From assembly GCF_002368095.1 (NCBI RefSeq), contig NZ_AP018227.1:5233782-5297781 (forward strand): 64,000 nucleotides of DNA, read 5' to 3'. Made by a program: the position numbers and the translations under genes. The notes beneath the pieces were generated by a model, which did not search any database, had not been told where the DNA came from, and saw only the letters and a program-made list of their open reading frames with translations. Of this stretch, positions 1-8,424 are shown one piece after another (position 1 is the first letter of the stretch; each line of letters opens with the position of its first letter). Origin of the DNA: Calothrix parasitica NIES-267. Its GTDB lineage: Bacteria; Cyanobacteriota; Cyanobacteriia; Cyanobacteriales; Nostocaceae.

Positions 1-1
1 A

Positions 2-2308
2 AATGCTTGTAATACCATTATTAAAAGCTTTGATGTTGCTCCGTGGGTTGAAGAAAGAAATAATAATGAGATTTATACTAAAAAGACGATGAATGTCAAA
101 GGTCACTCCGCTATTGATAAAATGGCGACTCAGACTAATCAAGCATTCGCACAAAGTGCAATTGTACCCCGTTCAACCCAACAGTTTCAAACCTTTTTTA
201 AGGGAGTTGAATTTACACCCGCACAAAAACAAAAAGCAGTTAATATTAAGAAAATATACGATTCATTAATTCGTCGCGCAATTCAAATTAGTAAAGAAGT
301 TAAACAAGCACCAGGTTTAAAAATTGTTGCAACTAGTCCTAAAGGTCTTCAAATAGATATTGTTGGTTTAGCTCAGAAAAGACATCCGAATGTCTTTGAT
401 AATCGAAAACTCAATATTAAATTTATAGAAAATAAAAATCCCTTCAATAAAGCCGATAACAAATGGATAGCAATAGCACCTGTACTCGACGAACATGGAA
501 AGTTAAAGTTTAAAAGCAACGGTCAGCAGCAGCGTCAACACCTGGGGTATATTTCAGAAGTTTCATTAGAGCAGTTCCAAGGTCGTATTAAACCATTCAC
601 CGAATTCAAGAATTTAACCAAAAAAATTGAACCTGGATTAACACCAAGTCAAGTTCGAGCAGCCTTCAAACAAGTAAAAGAGTTCGCAAATACAACTCGT
701 GAAAGTATTCCCGAATCAGAAAAAGAAGCAGTAGCAGCCGCAATGTGGCAGATTTCAACAACAAGTAAAGATGATGCAAAATATGGATTTAGTAAAACAT
801 CAGCTGCATTCGCTGTATTTGGAGAAGAAATAATTGGAAGATTAGAACAACTGCAATTTACCGAATTCGCAGTTGTGGGAACCCATAAACCCTGTAACGA
901 ACATTTGGGACGTAAATGGATAGGAGAAAAAGTTGAATGTGCTATCGAACAAGCTCCTGACCCTGCTAATCCTACAGAGAATAAACGTTGGCTGATAGCT
1001 GAAGATAAAAAGCTAGGGGTATTTCGTAGCGAATCAGCACAGTTACCTATCGGAACTTCCTTTAGTGCAGAAATCACTTCCCCACAAAGCGCATCGGTTG
1101 TTATCACGAGTACTAAAGGTAATCAATTGAAAGTGGGACAATTAAAAAAATATGAAGCAGTTCCAAGAGAATGGAACCAAGAAGAAGGAACGATAACAAT
1201 TAAACTTTCTAATGTTGGTTCTTCTGTTAAACCTATTGCTTTAGTTGATGATAAACCTTTGGGAGTAATTGATAAAGAATCATTTAAAATATTAAGCGAG
1301 AAATTAAATTCAAGAGGTATTCAAATCGAAGGATTTAAGTTTGAAGGAAAGCTTGAATCATTACCTGCTACTATTGCTCATATCAAAGTTGACCCCCAAA
1401 CAATTCAATATCCTCAAAATTGGACTAAAGAAGAACCTATAGTGACTAAGAATCAAAAAAGTTTATTAGATGAATTAAAACCAATTCTCAATGAAATTTA
1501 TCAGGAGAAAGAGAATCAAAGATTACTCCATGACTCGGAAGCATCTTTAGGTATATTACCCATAAAAAACGAATATTTTGAATCTTTTTCACAAGAAAGG
1601 AATATAGAACCAGAAGTTTTTAAAGAACTATCTGAGGAGATTGATAAAAAATTTGGTGTTGAAAGCTTGATTGGAATTGCGGATAAAAACGATATTGAAG
1701 AACTTTATTTTTGTGTTACTGTTCCTACAGAGATTTCAGAACAGAAGACAGCAGCTAGAATCAACGATACATTAAATTTACCTCTAGAATACGACCAGTT
1801 ACAAAATGGACAAAGAACTAAATTTATCGCAATTGAGTTGAATGAATTTCGAGAGTTGATTAACCAATTTGGAAGTCAAATAAGACAGTCAACCAAGCAA
1901 CCAACTGAACTGAAAGTGACTGATAGTCAAAACAAAGCTGAAACAAATATACAAACAGAAGATAGTTCAAATGCACCTCCCTTACCTCTCCCTGAAGCTT
2001 CCGTATCAGTAAAACGCGAAGAATGGGAAAAAATGATGTTAAAACAGGCTCTTGCGAGTTTAAAAGAAAATCCCGCGAATGTTGATGAGGAAATACAAAC
2101 AGCTACGTTCGGGGATGGTCAATATCGAGTTATTCACCATATACCTTCAGAAATGCTGCGGGTTGTTGATGAGAAGGAAAATCATCGCGGGACTTTATAT
2201 AAGGCACAAAGAGGAAAACCGGCTCTAGTATGCAATTTTACAGAGGATGAGAAGAAAAGTTTTGAGCATAATCCGATACAGGAGCAAAAAGGTTTGCAAC
2301 AGGGGTAA
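2..2308 (+). CDS. Large hypothetical protein, 3' part (open at left edge)
   Basis: The frame is open from base 2 with no stop before the first internal ATG at 89, so the true start most likely lies left of the window and at least 768 residues are visible. I do not recognise the family. The visible part is hydrophilic and Lys/Glu/Gln-rich, has no membrane segment or signal peptide, and shows no NTPase or nuclease motif I can name. Its C-terminal 120 residues hold a Pro-rich linker followed by a more compact segment. It lies convergent to the antirepressor gene, with an 8-bp inverted repeat (2356-2377) at the junction but no clear T-run. Large plasmid proteins of this kind can be C-terminal parts of multidomain DNA-processing enzymes; that is only a guess. 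Confidence 0.7.
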   Translation, partial: NACNTIIKSFDVAPWVEERNNNEIYTKKTMNVKGHSAIDKMATQTNQAFAQSAIVPRSTQQFQTFFKGVEFTPAQKQKAVNIKKIYDSLIRRAIQISKEVKQAPGLKIVATSPKGLQIDIVGLAQKRHPNVFDNRKLNIKFIENKNPFNKADNKWIAIAPVLDEHGKLKFKSNGQQQRQHLGYISEVSLEQFQGRIKPFTEFKNLTKKIEPGLTPSQVRAAFKQVKEFANTTRESIPESEKEAVAAAMWQISTTSKDDAKYGFSKTSAAFAVFGEEIIGRLEQLQFTEFAVVGTHKPCNEHLGRKWIGEKVECAIEQAPDPANPTENKRWLIAEDKKLGVFRSESAQLPIGTSFSAEITSPQSASVVITSTKGNQLKVGQLKKYEAVPREWNQEEGTITIKLSNVGSSVKPIALVDDKPLGVIDKESFKILSEKLNSRGIQIEGFKFEGKLESLPATIAHIKVDPQTIQYPQNWTKEEPIVTKNQKSLLDELKPILNEIYQEKENQRLLHDSEASLGILPIKNEYFESFSQERNIEPEVFKELSEEIDKKFGVESLIGIADKNDIEELYFCVTVPTEISEQKTAARINDTLNLPLEYDQLQNGQRTKFIAIELNEFRELINQFGSQIRQSTKQPTELKVTDSQNKAETNIQTEDSSNAPPLPLPEASVSVKREEWEKMMLKQALASLKENPANVDEEIQTATFGDGQYRVIHHIPSEMLRVVDEKENHRGTLYKAQRGKPALVCNFTEDEKKSFEHNPIQEQKGLQQG

Positions 2309-2365
2309 AACAAAATTGCTACACACATCACTATCCCGAAGGGCATCTTTAAAGCCTGATGAATA

Positions 2366-3160
2366 CTAGTTCATCAGTTCCAACACTGACGGGAACCAGC
2401 GCAACTGCTGGATTGTTTTATTATTTCCAGCTGCTTCTTGCAAAATAACTTTAGCATGAGGTTCACCTAACTCTGTTGGTATCCACGCTGGTTCTTTGTT
2501 GGGATTCTGATATTGCAAGCCTAATTCCTTGAGTCGCTGGTTCATTTTTCTAGCACTCAGTTTTGTACCAGTGCGATTATTATACAATTCGCTCAGTTTG
2601 GTAACACTCAGCAAGCGTTCTTCAACTGGCAGCGGTAAAAGTTTCTTTGCTTCCTCCATCGTTCCTATTAACTCTGGATGATGCTTACCAATTTCATTCG
2701 CAACAACACCAGCAATCAAATTAGGGTGAATGCTAGCAATTGATAGCACTGTAACAGTAGCTTCCTTAATTTTTCCAATAGCAGGTGTTAAAGGTGCAGT
2801 CTCAGTAATTACTTTGGCACGGACAATTTTTTCGCACTCTAAAAAGTAGCGGCGAATAACTCTCCCTTGTTCGGTACCTGCCATCATTCCAAAAGATTTC
2901 AGACATTCTACTGTTATCTTGATTACTTCTTTGGGACGACCGCTCGAAGGCTGAGAGGCTTGCTGCGTAGAATTTACACTCATTTGGGTGAAAACCTCAA
3001 AATCTAATCCCTTTTCAAAATTTCTAACTAATTTTTCTTTCGCTTGCTGTTTTTTGTTATAACCAAGCCACACCCAAGCCTCATCAAAATCAATCGGGAA
3101 CTGTTCATCGGAATTGTACAGAGCCATTGCTAACTCTTGAGAAAATGTTAAGTTTGTCAT
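2366..3160 (-). CDS. AntA/AntB-type phage antirepressor-like protein
   Basis: About 264 residues. The N-terminal ~115 residues follow the AntA/AntB antirepressor pattern: an 'FDEAWVWLGY' segment, a basic stretch, 'GRPKEVIKIT', then 'GRVIRRYFLECEK'. The C-terminal half ('KLSELYNNRTGTKLSARKMN...') resembles the DNA-binding KilA-C/ANT-type half of such proteins. Antirepressors switch phage or ICE regulatory circuits by neutralising a repressor. I chose the ATG at 3160 because it has AGGAG about 8 nt upstream; the upstream ATG at 3202 has no ribosome site and lies beside repeat DNA. It stands alone, convergent with the preceding gene. Family assignment is fairly secure, the regulatory target is unknown. 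Confidence 0.75.
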   Translation of the reverse strand: MTNLTFSQELAMALYNSDEQFPIDFDEAWVWLGYNKKQQAKEKLVRNFEKGLDFEVFTQMSVNSTQQASQPSSGRPKEVIKITVECLKSFGMMAGTEQGRVIRRYFLECEKIVRAKVITETAPLTPAIGKIKEATVTVLSIASIHPNLIAGVVANEIGKHHPELIGTMEEAKKLLPLPVEERLLSVTKLSELYNNRTGTKLSARKMNQRLKELGLQYQNPNKEPAWIPTELGEPHAKVILQEAAGNNKTIQQLRWFPSVLELMN

Positions 3161-3183
3161 TGTTGTGACTCCTATACAGTCAA

Positions 3184-3400
3184 TCCAATTCGCAATTCGC
3201 AATTACCAATTCGCAATTGCAATCAGTGGACGGCACCAAGCCGCCACTGATTGAAGACCACTGAATCATAGATTCAGTGAGGGCTTGAGACCCAAAAATT
3301 AAGCAATTATTCAATTTGTTTTGTAATAAATACTATCAATTGCGAATTGCGAATTGCGAATTGCGAATTGCAAATTGCGAATTGCGAATTGCGAATTGTA
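3184..3400. repeat. STRR island with inverted heptamer arms (AATTGCG)
   Basis: The left arm (about 3184-3222) carries copies of CGCAATT. The right arm (3338-3400) is nine tandem heptamers AATTGCG with two variants. The arms are reverse complements, so the segment can fold into a long hairpin. The core holds two perfect small stem-loops: 3223-3250 (TCAGTGG/CCACTGA plus CGGC/GCCG) and 3259-3279 (CACTGAATC/GATTCAGTG). Short tandemly repeated repetitive (STRR) heptamers are a known hallmark of heterocystous cyanobacteria; the inverted-arm layout recurs several times in this window. Confidence 0.85.
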
Positions 3401-3414
3401 TTGACTAATTAAAT

Positions 3415-3665
3415 GTGTATACTACTAATATCGAAGAAAAAAAGAGCGGCAGGGGATACCACCCCAATACCATCAAAGCGCTGAAAAAAGCGGCTGACAA
3501 TAGAGAGAAGGTCAAGGGTAGGTTAATGTCACTCTTAACTTTCACACACTTGATTTATGCGATAGCACTGGCAATCGTAGTAGGGCAATAGATCAAGCCG
3601 TGCGGATGATTGAGAAGTTAGGATTAGTCGAACAATGGCATGAGCGAGTAACTAACGAACCATAA
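3415..3665 (+). pseudogene. Possible frameshifted small gene
   Basis: A frame beginning with GTG at 3415 reads through a coding-looking stretch (…GYHPNTIKALKKAADNREK…) to about 3535. A second frame then continues with …DSTGNRSRAIDQAVRMIEK… and stops at 3663-3665, ten bases before the next gene. Together they look like one small protein broken by a frameshift near 3535. I do not recognise the family. It could also be chance reading of intergenic DNA. Confidence 0.3.
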
Positions 3666-3674
3666 CTGAAAATC

Positions 3675-3983
3675 ATGGAACAATATTTTGACAATTTCAT
3701 TCATACTCTTCCCGATTGTGAGCTTATTGCCCAAAAGTACGGACTCGAACGCTGTTTAGTTGCCTGTAAAGACTTTTGTGATGCCTTGGATAGCGACACA
3801 GAAGAAATTTTTAGTCGTGATGACGAATGCTTGCGGGAAATTATTCGCTTGGCTGTGGCGAAGTTTGGAGCAAGAAATTTGTATGCTGCATTTCTACATA
3901 TATCAGGTAATGTGGAAGCCGCAGACCTGCATCTCCAAGCTCATCGGTTTATTGTCGAGCAGCAGATTGCTAATTGGAGTTAA
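3675..3983 (+). CDS. Hypothetical protein, 102 aa
   Basis: A small acidic, mostly helical protein with several cysteines and no membrane segment. I see no domain I recognise. It follows the possible broken gene at 3415-3665 by ten bases, so the two may have formed one unit. No strong Shine-Dalgarno sequence precedes the ATG. An overlapping second frame at 3760-4080 is treated as a shadow. Moderately likely to be a real gene because codon use is even and the reading frame is intact. Confidence 0.45.
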   Translation: MEQYFDNFIHTLPDCELIAQKYGLERCLVACKDFCDALDSDTEEIFSRDDECLREIIRLAVAKFGARNLYAAFLHISGNVEAADLHLQAHRFIVEQQIANWS

Positions 3984-4143
3984 TATCATTTCTTCGCTGG
4001 CGAAGGGCGATTGCTGTCTTATTATTTTTGAAGAAGGCAGGAGGCAGGAGGCTTTTATGAACAAATTAGTGGAGGATTAAGACCTGGCACTAATTGTAAG
4101 CCATCAAACTATGGGGTAGAAATTAGCTAACAGTTACAAAAAA

Positions 4144-4410
4144 AGGCAGTCGGCAATCGGCAGTCGGCAGTGGGTAAAAAGTATTAATTCAAACTATGCC
4201 TTTACCCTAACGGGTCAGCAAGCTGAACAGGCACGCTGCGCGCTTCAGTTCCTATCTTAAGTCTCAGTAAAAATAAATAATTATACAGAGGCTGGCGGCA
4301 CACGCCCCGTATAAAACGTCAATTTTTCATTCCCAGGTCGCGTGTGGATCATCTCACTACTCATGCCGGGTGAGTCACTACTGCCTACTGCCCACTGCCT
4401 ACTGCCCATG
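4144..4410. repeat. STRR island with inverted GGCAGT(C/A/G) arms
   Basis: The left arm (4144-4175) repeats CGGCAGT and the right arm (4380-4410) repeats the complement ACTGCCT/ACTGCCC. The core between them (about 200 bp) contains no gene I can support. It covers most of the gap between the 102-aa gene and the response regulator. Another short run of GGCAGGA heptamers lies at 4036-4055. Confidence 0.8.
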
Positions 4411-4427
4411 AATCCCCCAAGAAATTT

Positions 4428-5225
4428 TTAATCTACCAAACCGTAACGCAAAGCATGAACCGCTGCTTGAGTGCGGTCCTCTGCACCAACTTTGTTGAGA
4501 ATATTGCGAACGTGGCTTTTCACGGTTCCAATTGTGATATGAAGTTGATTGGCGATCGCCGCATTAGTATTCCCATTCACAATCAGGTCTAATATCTGTA
4601 ATTCCCTACCTGTCAGGGTATACAGGTCAAGCATTTCTTCATCTAAATCGTCACAACTTTTGGAGCCATCCCGGTTGAAACATATGGGATTTTTCTGAGC
4701 TTGCTGGAGTACAAAATGGGTAACAGCCGGGTCTATCCAGTTGTAGCCAAGGCAGGTAAGATATATCGCTTCAATTAATTTTGCAAATTTAATATCTTTC
4801 ATGCAATAAGAATTAGCACCCGCTGCAAATGCTTTCAACACAGTTTCTCTATCTGAGTGCGAAGTTAGTATGATGACTTTTACCCCTGAATGTTTTCTTT
4901 TTATTTCTCTGGTTAGTTGAATCCCATCACAGTCTGGTAAACAAATATCAACAATGGCAATTTTAGGTTTTAGGTTATTTAACAGCGTCAAACCGTGTTT
5001 TGCATTAAAAGCATCTCCAACAATTTCAATATTTTCATATTGCTCTAGTGCTTTCTTGATACCAATAACTATTAGTTCTTGGTCTTCAACAACAACTGCA
5101 CGAATTTTATCGATGTTTTGAAAATTACTGTTTGCATAAATTAGTGGCGAATTAGTATGTAACTGTTTATTTTCAGGTAAACAACAATATTCTTGTTGAT
5201 GATAGTAACAAGTTAATTCTTCCAT
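4428..5225 (-). CDS. NarL/LuxR-family response regulator
   Basis: About 265 residues. After a ~40-residue variable N-terminus comes a receiver domain with the acidic pair (VVVEDQE), the phospho-acceptor region 'IAIVDICLPDCDG', the 'ILTSHS' threonine and 'CMKD' lysine. It ends with a LuxR/GerE helix-turn-helix ('LTGRELQILDLIVNGNTNAAIANQLHITIGTVKSHVRNIL'). This is a cytoplasmic two-component transcription factor. The ATG at 5225 is preferred because GGAGG lies 5 nt upstream; an in-frame TTG at 5237 overlaps that site. No histidine kinase gene is adjacent, so the input is unknown. It is transcribed away from the maintenance operon and followed by an STRR island. Confidence 0.9.
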   Translation of the reverse strand: MEELTCYYHQQEYCCLPENKQLHTNSPLIYANSNFQNIDKIRAVVVEDQELIVIGIKKALEQYENIEIVGDAFNAKHGLTLLNNLKPKIAIVDICLPDCDGIQLTREIKRKHSGVKVIILTSHSDRETVLKAFAAGANSYCMKDIKFAKLIEAIYLTCLGYNWIDPAVTHFVLQQAQKNPICFNRDGSKSCDDLDEEMLDLYTLTGRELQILDLIVNGNTNAAIANQLHITIGTVKSHVRNILNKVGAEDRTQAAVHALRYGLVD

Positions 5226-5280
5226 GATTTCCTCCAAACTATATTAATTGAAACCAGCATTTTTGATTAAAATAGTATTC

Positions 5281-5420
5281 AGGAGTCAGAATTCAGTTGA
5301 TAATTCTGCACAACTGCCCCATGAACAAACGGGTTTAAGACTCATGCTAAATTTTTAAGAAGAGCGGTCTACAATTAGTTGCGGTTCATAATCTCCTACT
5401 AATTGATTCTGAATTCTTCT
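5281..5420. repeat. Intergenic repeat with core shared with 16690-16780
   Basis: Imperfect inverted arms (CAGAATTCA at about 5286 and TGAATTCTT/GATTCTGAATTC near 5405-5420) flank a core containing 'gggtttaaga' and the 16-mer GCGGTCTACAATTAGT (5365-5380). The same 16-mer, preceded by 'gggtttaaaaccc', lies in the island at 16640-16838 (16743-16758). It is therefore a dispersed repeat family with related cores and arms of different sequence. Confidence 0.65.
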
Positions 5421-5423
5421 TCA

Positions 5424-6089
5424 TTAAGGTGATTTAACCCTCAATAAACAATAATCGCTTTTACGAGCAATATTTTTACCTTTAGCATTATTAACTACAG
5501 CCCTTTGTTCTAGATTATTAGTACAATTTAAATTGCTCAAACTTTCAGAATTCCAAGTAACAATATTCCTCGCTAACCGACCTTGAGAACTTTTTAACCA
5601 CCGTAAACTTTCAACCTGTTCAACTGTTAGTAACTTCGGCTTCCCAGATGCATATCCACCACCCAGCCATACCGGAACAGATAACCCAGTTAAAACACCA
5701 AACCCAATTGCTGCTACTATTAGCCCTATCGCTGGCAACATCACCACTAAACGACTTCGCTCTTTCGACTCACAATGTTTAATAAGTCGGTTTACCATCG
5801 AACGGATTTCCACTTCCTGACCACTAACAGCAGTACGCTTTGCTTTCTCTAAATGCTCGTAAATTGCTTCCGACCAACGTTGAAATAACTGATTCAATTC
5901 ACTCGGCTTATCTTCCAACAAAACTTGAAGTTGACCAGTAGAAAGCATTATTAGAAATAAAGGGTCGCTTGTAGATAACCCATGTTCAACAGCTACAGCT
6001 AAAACTCTTCTTTGAAAGTCCGCATCTTTTCCTTCAAGTAACTTATTCAGATAACTTTCATTTTTAGCTTTTCGTAAACTATGAATCAT
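5424..6089 (-). CDS. Hypothetical membrane-anchored protein (maintenance operon)
   Basis: About 221 residues: a soluble helical N-terminal half (1-110), then a basic segment ('NRLIKHCESKERSR'), one or two hydrophobic helices around residues 114-145 with a Gly-rich turn, and a basic C-terminal tail. I recognise the layout from cyanobacterial plasmid proteins of unknown function but cannot name the family with certainty. Its ATG overlaps the end of the upstream gene by 11 nt, so it is translationally coupled and is the last gene of the ParM/ParA-like operon. A role in segregation, surface exclusion or mating is possible but not shown by the sequence. Confidence 0.7.
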   Translation of the reverse strand: MIHSLRKAKNESYLNKLLEGKDADFQRRVLAVAVEHGLSTSDPLFLIMLSTGQLQVLLEDKPSELNQLFQRWSEAIYEHLEKAKRTAVSGQEVEIRSMVNRLIKHCESKERSRLVVMLPAIGLIVAAIGFGVLTGLSVPVWLGGGYASGKPKLLTVEQVESLRWLKSSQGRLARNIVTWNSESLSNLNCTNNLEQRAVVNNAKGKNIARKSDYCLLRVKSP

Positions 6090-7077
6090 AATCTATTCCT
6101 GCATTTCGGTTGAGTTGGGAACCGTTATCTTGATGAATTAACTTTTCTTCTTGAAGCATACTTCTCGTTCGTCGAAAATCTTCCCTATCAAACTGATGTA
6201 GAATCATTTCAATTCTAAGAGCATCAATATCGTTTAATCCGTAGATAATATCAGCATCAAAAGTCGCAGTAAATATAGTATGACCATCTTCTGAATCTTT
6301 TAAACTACAACAACTTTCTTCGGCATTTATTGTGACAATTCCTAAAGGTGTAAAGACAAACTCGTCTTTCCCTTGTTTCTCATATTCATCCATAATTCTT
6401 TCGGTTAAATCTATCTGAGCATGAAATAATTCCTTTTCATCTAAAAGGGGTGCAGATTCTCGTTGAAAGTGATTCATAATTTCAGTTATGTTTGTACTTT
6501 TTACTGCTGATTCTTGCTCGTTGTATACAGAGATAATCTCGGTTTCCAAATCTTGCTCTAAATTAACTGATGGAGAATCATATGAATGCATAATTAAATC
6601 CTGTAGTATATTCAAATTCTCTGTAGTAATGTTTAGTTTTCCTGGCATGATATCTATATATTTTTCATTCATTCCATTTGAATTATTATCATCACTACCA
6701 TTAAAGCTGTCTGGAATACTTGTTTTTTGAGATATGCTTACAATATTTTCTTCACGAAAATGCATTAATTTCCAAACATATTCAGGACTAAACACTTGGT
6801 CAAATATTTTGTTACGAGTTGTATATTCAAAACTTGGTTCTAAATTTCTCCACGTTGATAAACTCCACTTACCGTCACTATTAATATGTCCGCTTACTAA
6901 TACATCAGCTTCTTCGTGGGCAAGATACCATTCTTCTTTAATCCCTAAATTTTGCAAGGTGTTATCATCCGTAGTAAGAATATATAGTCTTCCCATATAT
7001 TTCTCTTCATCAGTAATGATTACATCGCAGTTAAAAGCTTCATCTGTTTCATATAAAATTTGAAGGTCGTAATTCAT
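6079..7077 (-). CDS. Hypothetical acidic protein (maintenance operon)
   Basis: 332 residues, acidic and Asn/Asp-rich, with no signal peptide, membrane segment or nucleotide-binding motif that I can see. The middle (about 120-200) is low-complexity and probably a linker between two globular parts. I do not recognise the family. It lies between the ParA-like gene (gap of about 150 bp containing STRR) and the membrane protein it overlaps, so it probably belongs to the same transcript. Confidence 0.7.
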   Translation of the reverse strand: MNYDLQILYETDEAFNCDVIITDEEKYMGRLYILTTDDNTLQNLGIKEEWYLAHEEADVLVSGHINSDGKWSLSTWRNLEPSFEYTTRNKIFDQVFSPEYVWKLMHFREENIVSISQKTSIPDSFNGSDDNNSNGMNEKYIDIMPGKLNITTENLNILQDLIMHSYDSPSVNLEQDLETEIISVYNEQESAVKSTNITEIMNHFQRESAPLLDEKELFHAQIDLTERIMDEYEKQGKDEFVFTPLGIVTINAEESCCSLKDSEDGHTIFTATFDADIIYGLNDIDALRIEMILHQFDREDFRRTRSMLQEEKLIHQDNGSQLNRNAGIDYDS

Positions 7078-7115
7078 ATTACTTGCCTCATTTATGGTTA
7101 ATTTTGAAGTTAGGA

Positions 7116-7236
7116 GGCAGTACGGTCTAAAACCCCACCGTCAATTGGCGTGCTAGTAATTGGCTGAGGTCGAAAACTCCATTCAATTACCTCTCCCTCA
7201 CTCCTTCACTCCCTCACTCCCTCACTCCCTCACTCT
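7116..7236. repeat. Intergenic repeat and CTCCCTCA STRR tract
   Basis: The gap between the ParA-like gene and the 332-aa gene holds a core with 'ggtctaaaacccc' and a tract of tandem (A)CTCCCTC units at 7191-7232. The tract ends at the stop codon of the ParA-like gene. Other C-rich STRR tracts of this type occur at 15178, 18837, 27793, 30177 and 34421. Confidence 0.7.
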
Positions 7237-7949
7237 TTATTTACCTTCTGCTTTCTTTTCCACATTTGGGTATTTTCAATAGCTTGATTTGATTCACTTA
7301 AAAAAGTAGACAATCTTTGCTGTGACATTATAGGCATTATTTCTTCAATTTCTTTTGCATCAAATCGAAACTTATTAGAGTCGATAAAATATCTATCTCC
7401 CGGATACAGAAGCGGAAATTCAATTATTTTTAAAGTCTTTTCACGCTTTGTACATAAATTTTTGAACTCAGAATTATCCTTTAAAAAACTCCAATCATCT
7501 GTCTTACCTAAATTTTTGACAAAAACATGAAGCATTTTATCTTTGTACAATTTTATGGATTGTTTGAATAAATCTATAGATTCAAAACCACCATCACAAA
7601 CAAACCACTTACAAATATCTACACCGTATTTATCTGCTACTTCTAATAAACGTCCGTTTTTTATCCAATTATTAACTTTTGGAAATACATTCGCGGGGAG
7701 ATTAACTATAACGGGTTTTTCCCTAGCTAATTCAAAAATTATGTCAGCCTTATCCCCTTTATTTACAGCTTCACTAAATTCAGCATCAACAGCATAATTA
7801 TAGAAACGCTTAACATCTTGATTCGTTATATCTGCATCTACCAAAGTATGTTCCAATTTATTGTCAATTGCATACTGAACCATAACGCGAGTAAACAGCG
7901 ACTTCCCAACTCCTCCTTTTTCACCATCAATTAAATGTATTCTCGCCAT
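7230..7949 (-). CDS. ParA/MinD-family ATPase
   Basis: 239 residues. A deviant Walker A P-loop 'EKGGVGKS' at residues 10-17 and 'HTLVDADITNQD' (A') place it in the ParA/Soj/MobD superfamily, though the rest is divergent and the usual DxxG switch is not obvious. ParA-type ATPases position plasmids or conjugation proteins. It is the third gene in a leftward operon after a ParM-like actin and a small protein. That arrangement recalls the stb cluster of conjugative plasmids, where an ATPase balances segregation and transfer; this comparison is an inference. It could also be a MobD-like accessory to the relaxase encoded nearby. Confidence 0.8.
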   Translation of the reverse strand: MARIHLIDGEKGGVGKSLFTRVMVQYAIDNKLEHTLVDADITNQDVKRFYNYAVDAEFSEAVNKGDKADIIFELAREKPVIVNLPANVFPKVNNWIKNGRLLEVADKYGVDICKWFVCDGGFESIDLFKQSIKLYKDKMLHVFVKNLGKTDDWSFLKDNSEFKNLCTKREKTLKIIEFPLLYPGDRYFIDSNKFRFDAKEIEEIMPIMSQQRLSTFLSESNQAIENTQMWKRKQKVNKE

Positions 7950-7965
7950 AATTTAATAACCTGTA

Positions 7966-8424
7966 TTAATCAAATGTTTCGCTATCAGTTGTCATTCCTG
8001 CTAAATTCCATGCTTGTAGGTTAGAATCAGATGATTCTTCATTTCGGTCTGGTGGTGGTAATTCAGTACTCGAATTGAATGGTGTATCTTTTTGGATTTT
8101 TCTTGTCTCTAATCCTCCAAATACGGTGCATAAAACATCTGTAACTGCTTGAGAGTCTACTTTTATCGCAATGCTGACGTACTGAAGATGATTGGCGATC
8201 GCCTTTACCGAATCCAAAAATATCAATTCCAAAGTTTCGCGAGAATAACTACCTTCACTGTAAAGTGCTAACGCTATATAGTATGCGTTTAGAGCAGTCA
8301 TTATCATTACGGTTTTATTTTGAAATGGATGCAATCTCTGGTTTTGAATATAACTAAGCATTGTCGCTCTATCTGAATCAAGGGGTGGCTGATACCGCCA
8401 TGTGAAGTCCTTTTTTCTAACCAT
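7966..8424 (-). CDS. Hypothetical protein, probable partner of the ParM-like protein
   Basis: 152 residues with a basic N-terminus, a helical middle ('NKTVMIMTALNAYYIALALY'), and a disordered Pro/Ser/Asp-rich tail. The ATG overlaps the end of the ParM-like gene (8417-8424). A small protein directly downstream of an actin-like segregation ATPase is, by position, a candidate ParR-type centromere-binding adaptor. I cannot see a clear ribbon-helix-helix, so this is inference from context only. Confidence 0.7.
   Translation of the reverse strand: MVRKKDFTWRYQPPLDSDRATMLSYIQNQRLHPFQNKTVMIMTALNAYYIALALYSEGSYSRETLELIFLDSVKAIANHLQYVSIAIKVDSQAVTDVLCTVFGGLETRKIQKDTPFNSSTELPPPDRNEESSDSNLQAWNLAGMTTDSETFD

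Noticed and set aside
3338-3400. Tandem heptamers as possible iterons of a replication origin
   Set aside because: Heptamer STRR with inverted partner arm occurs at many other intergenic sites here and no initiator gene is adjacent.
3760-4080. 106-aa open frame overlapping the 102-aa gene
   Set aside because: Its composition looks non-coding and it runs through repeat-containing DNA; treated as a shadow of the gene at 3675.
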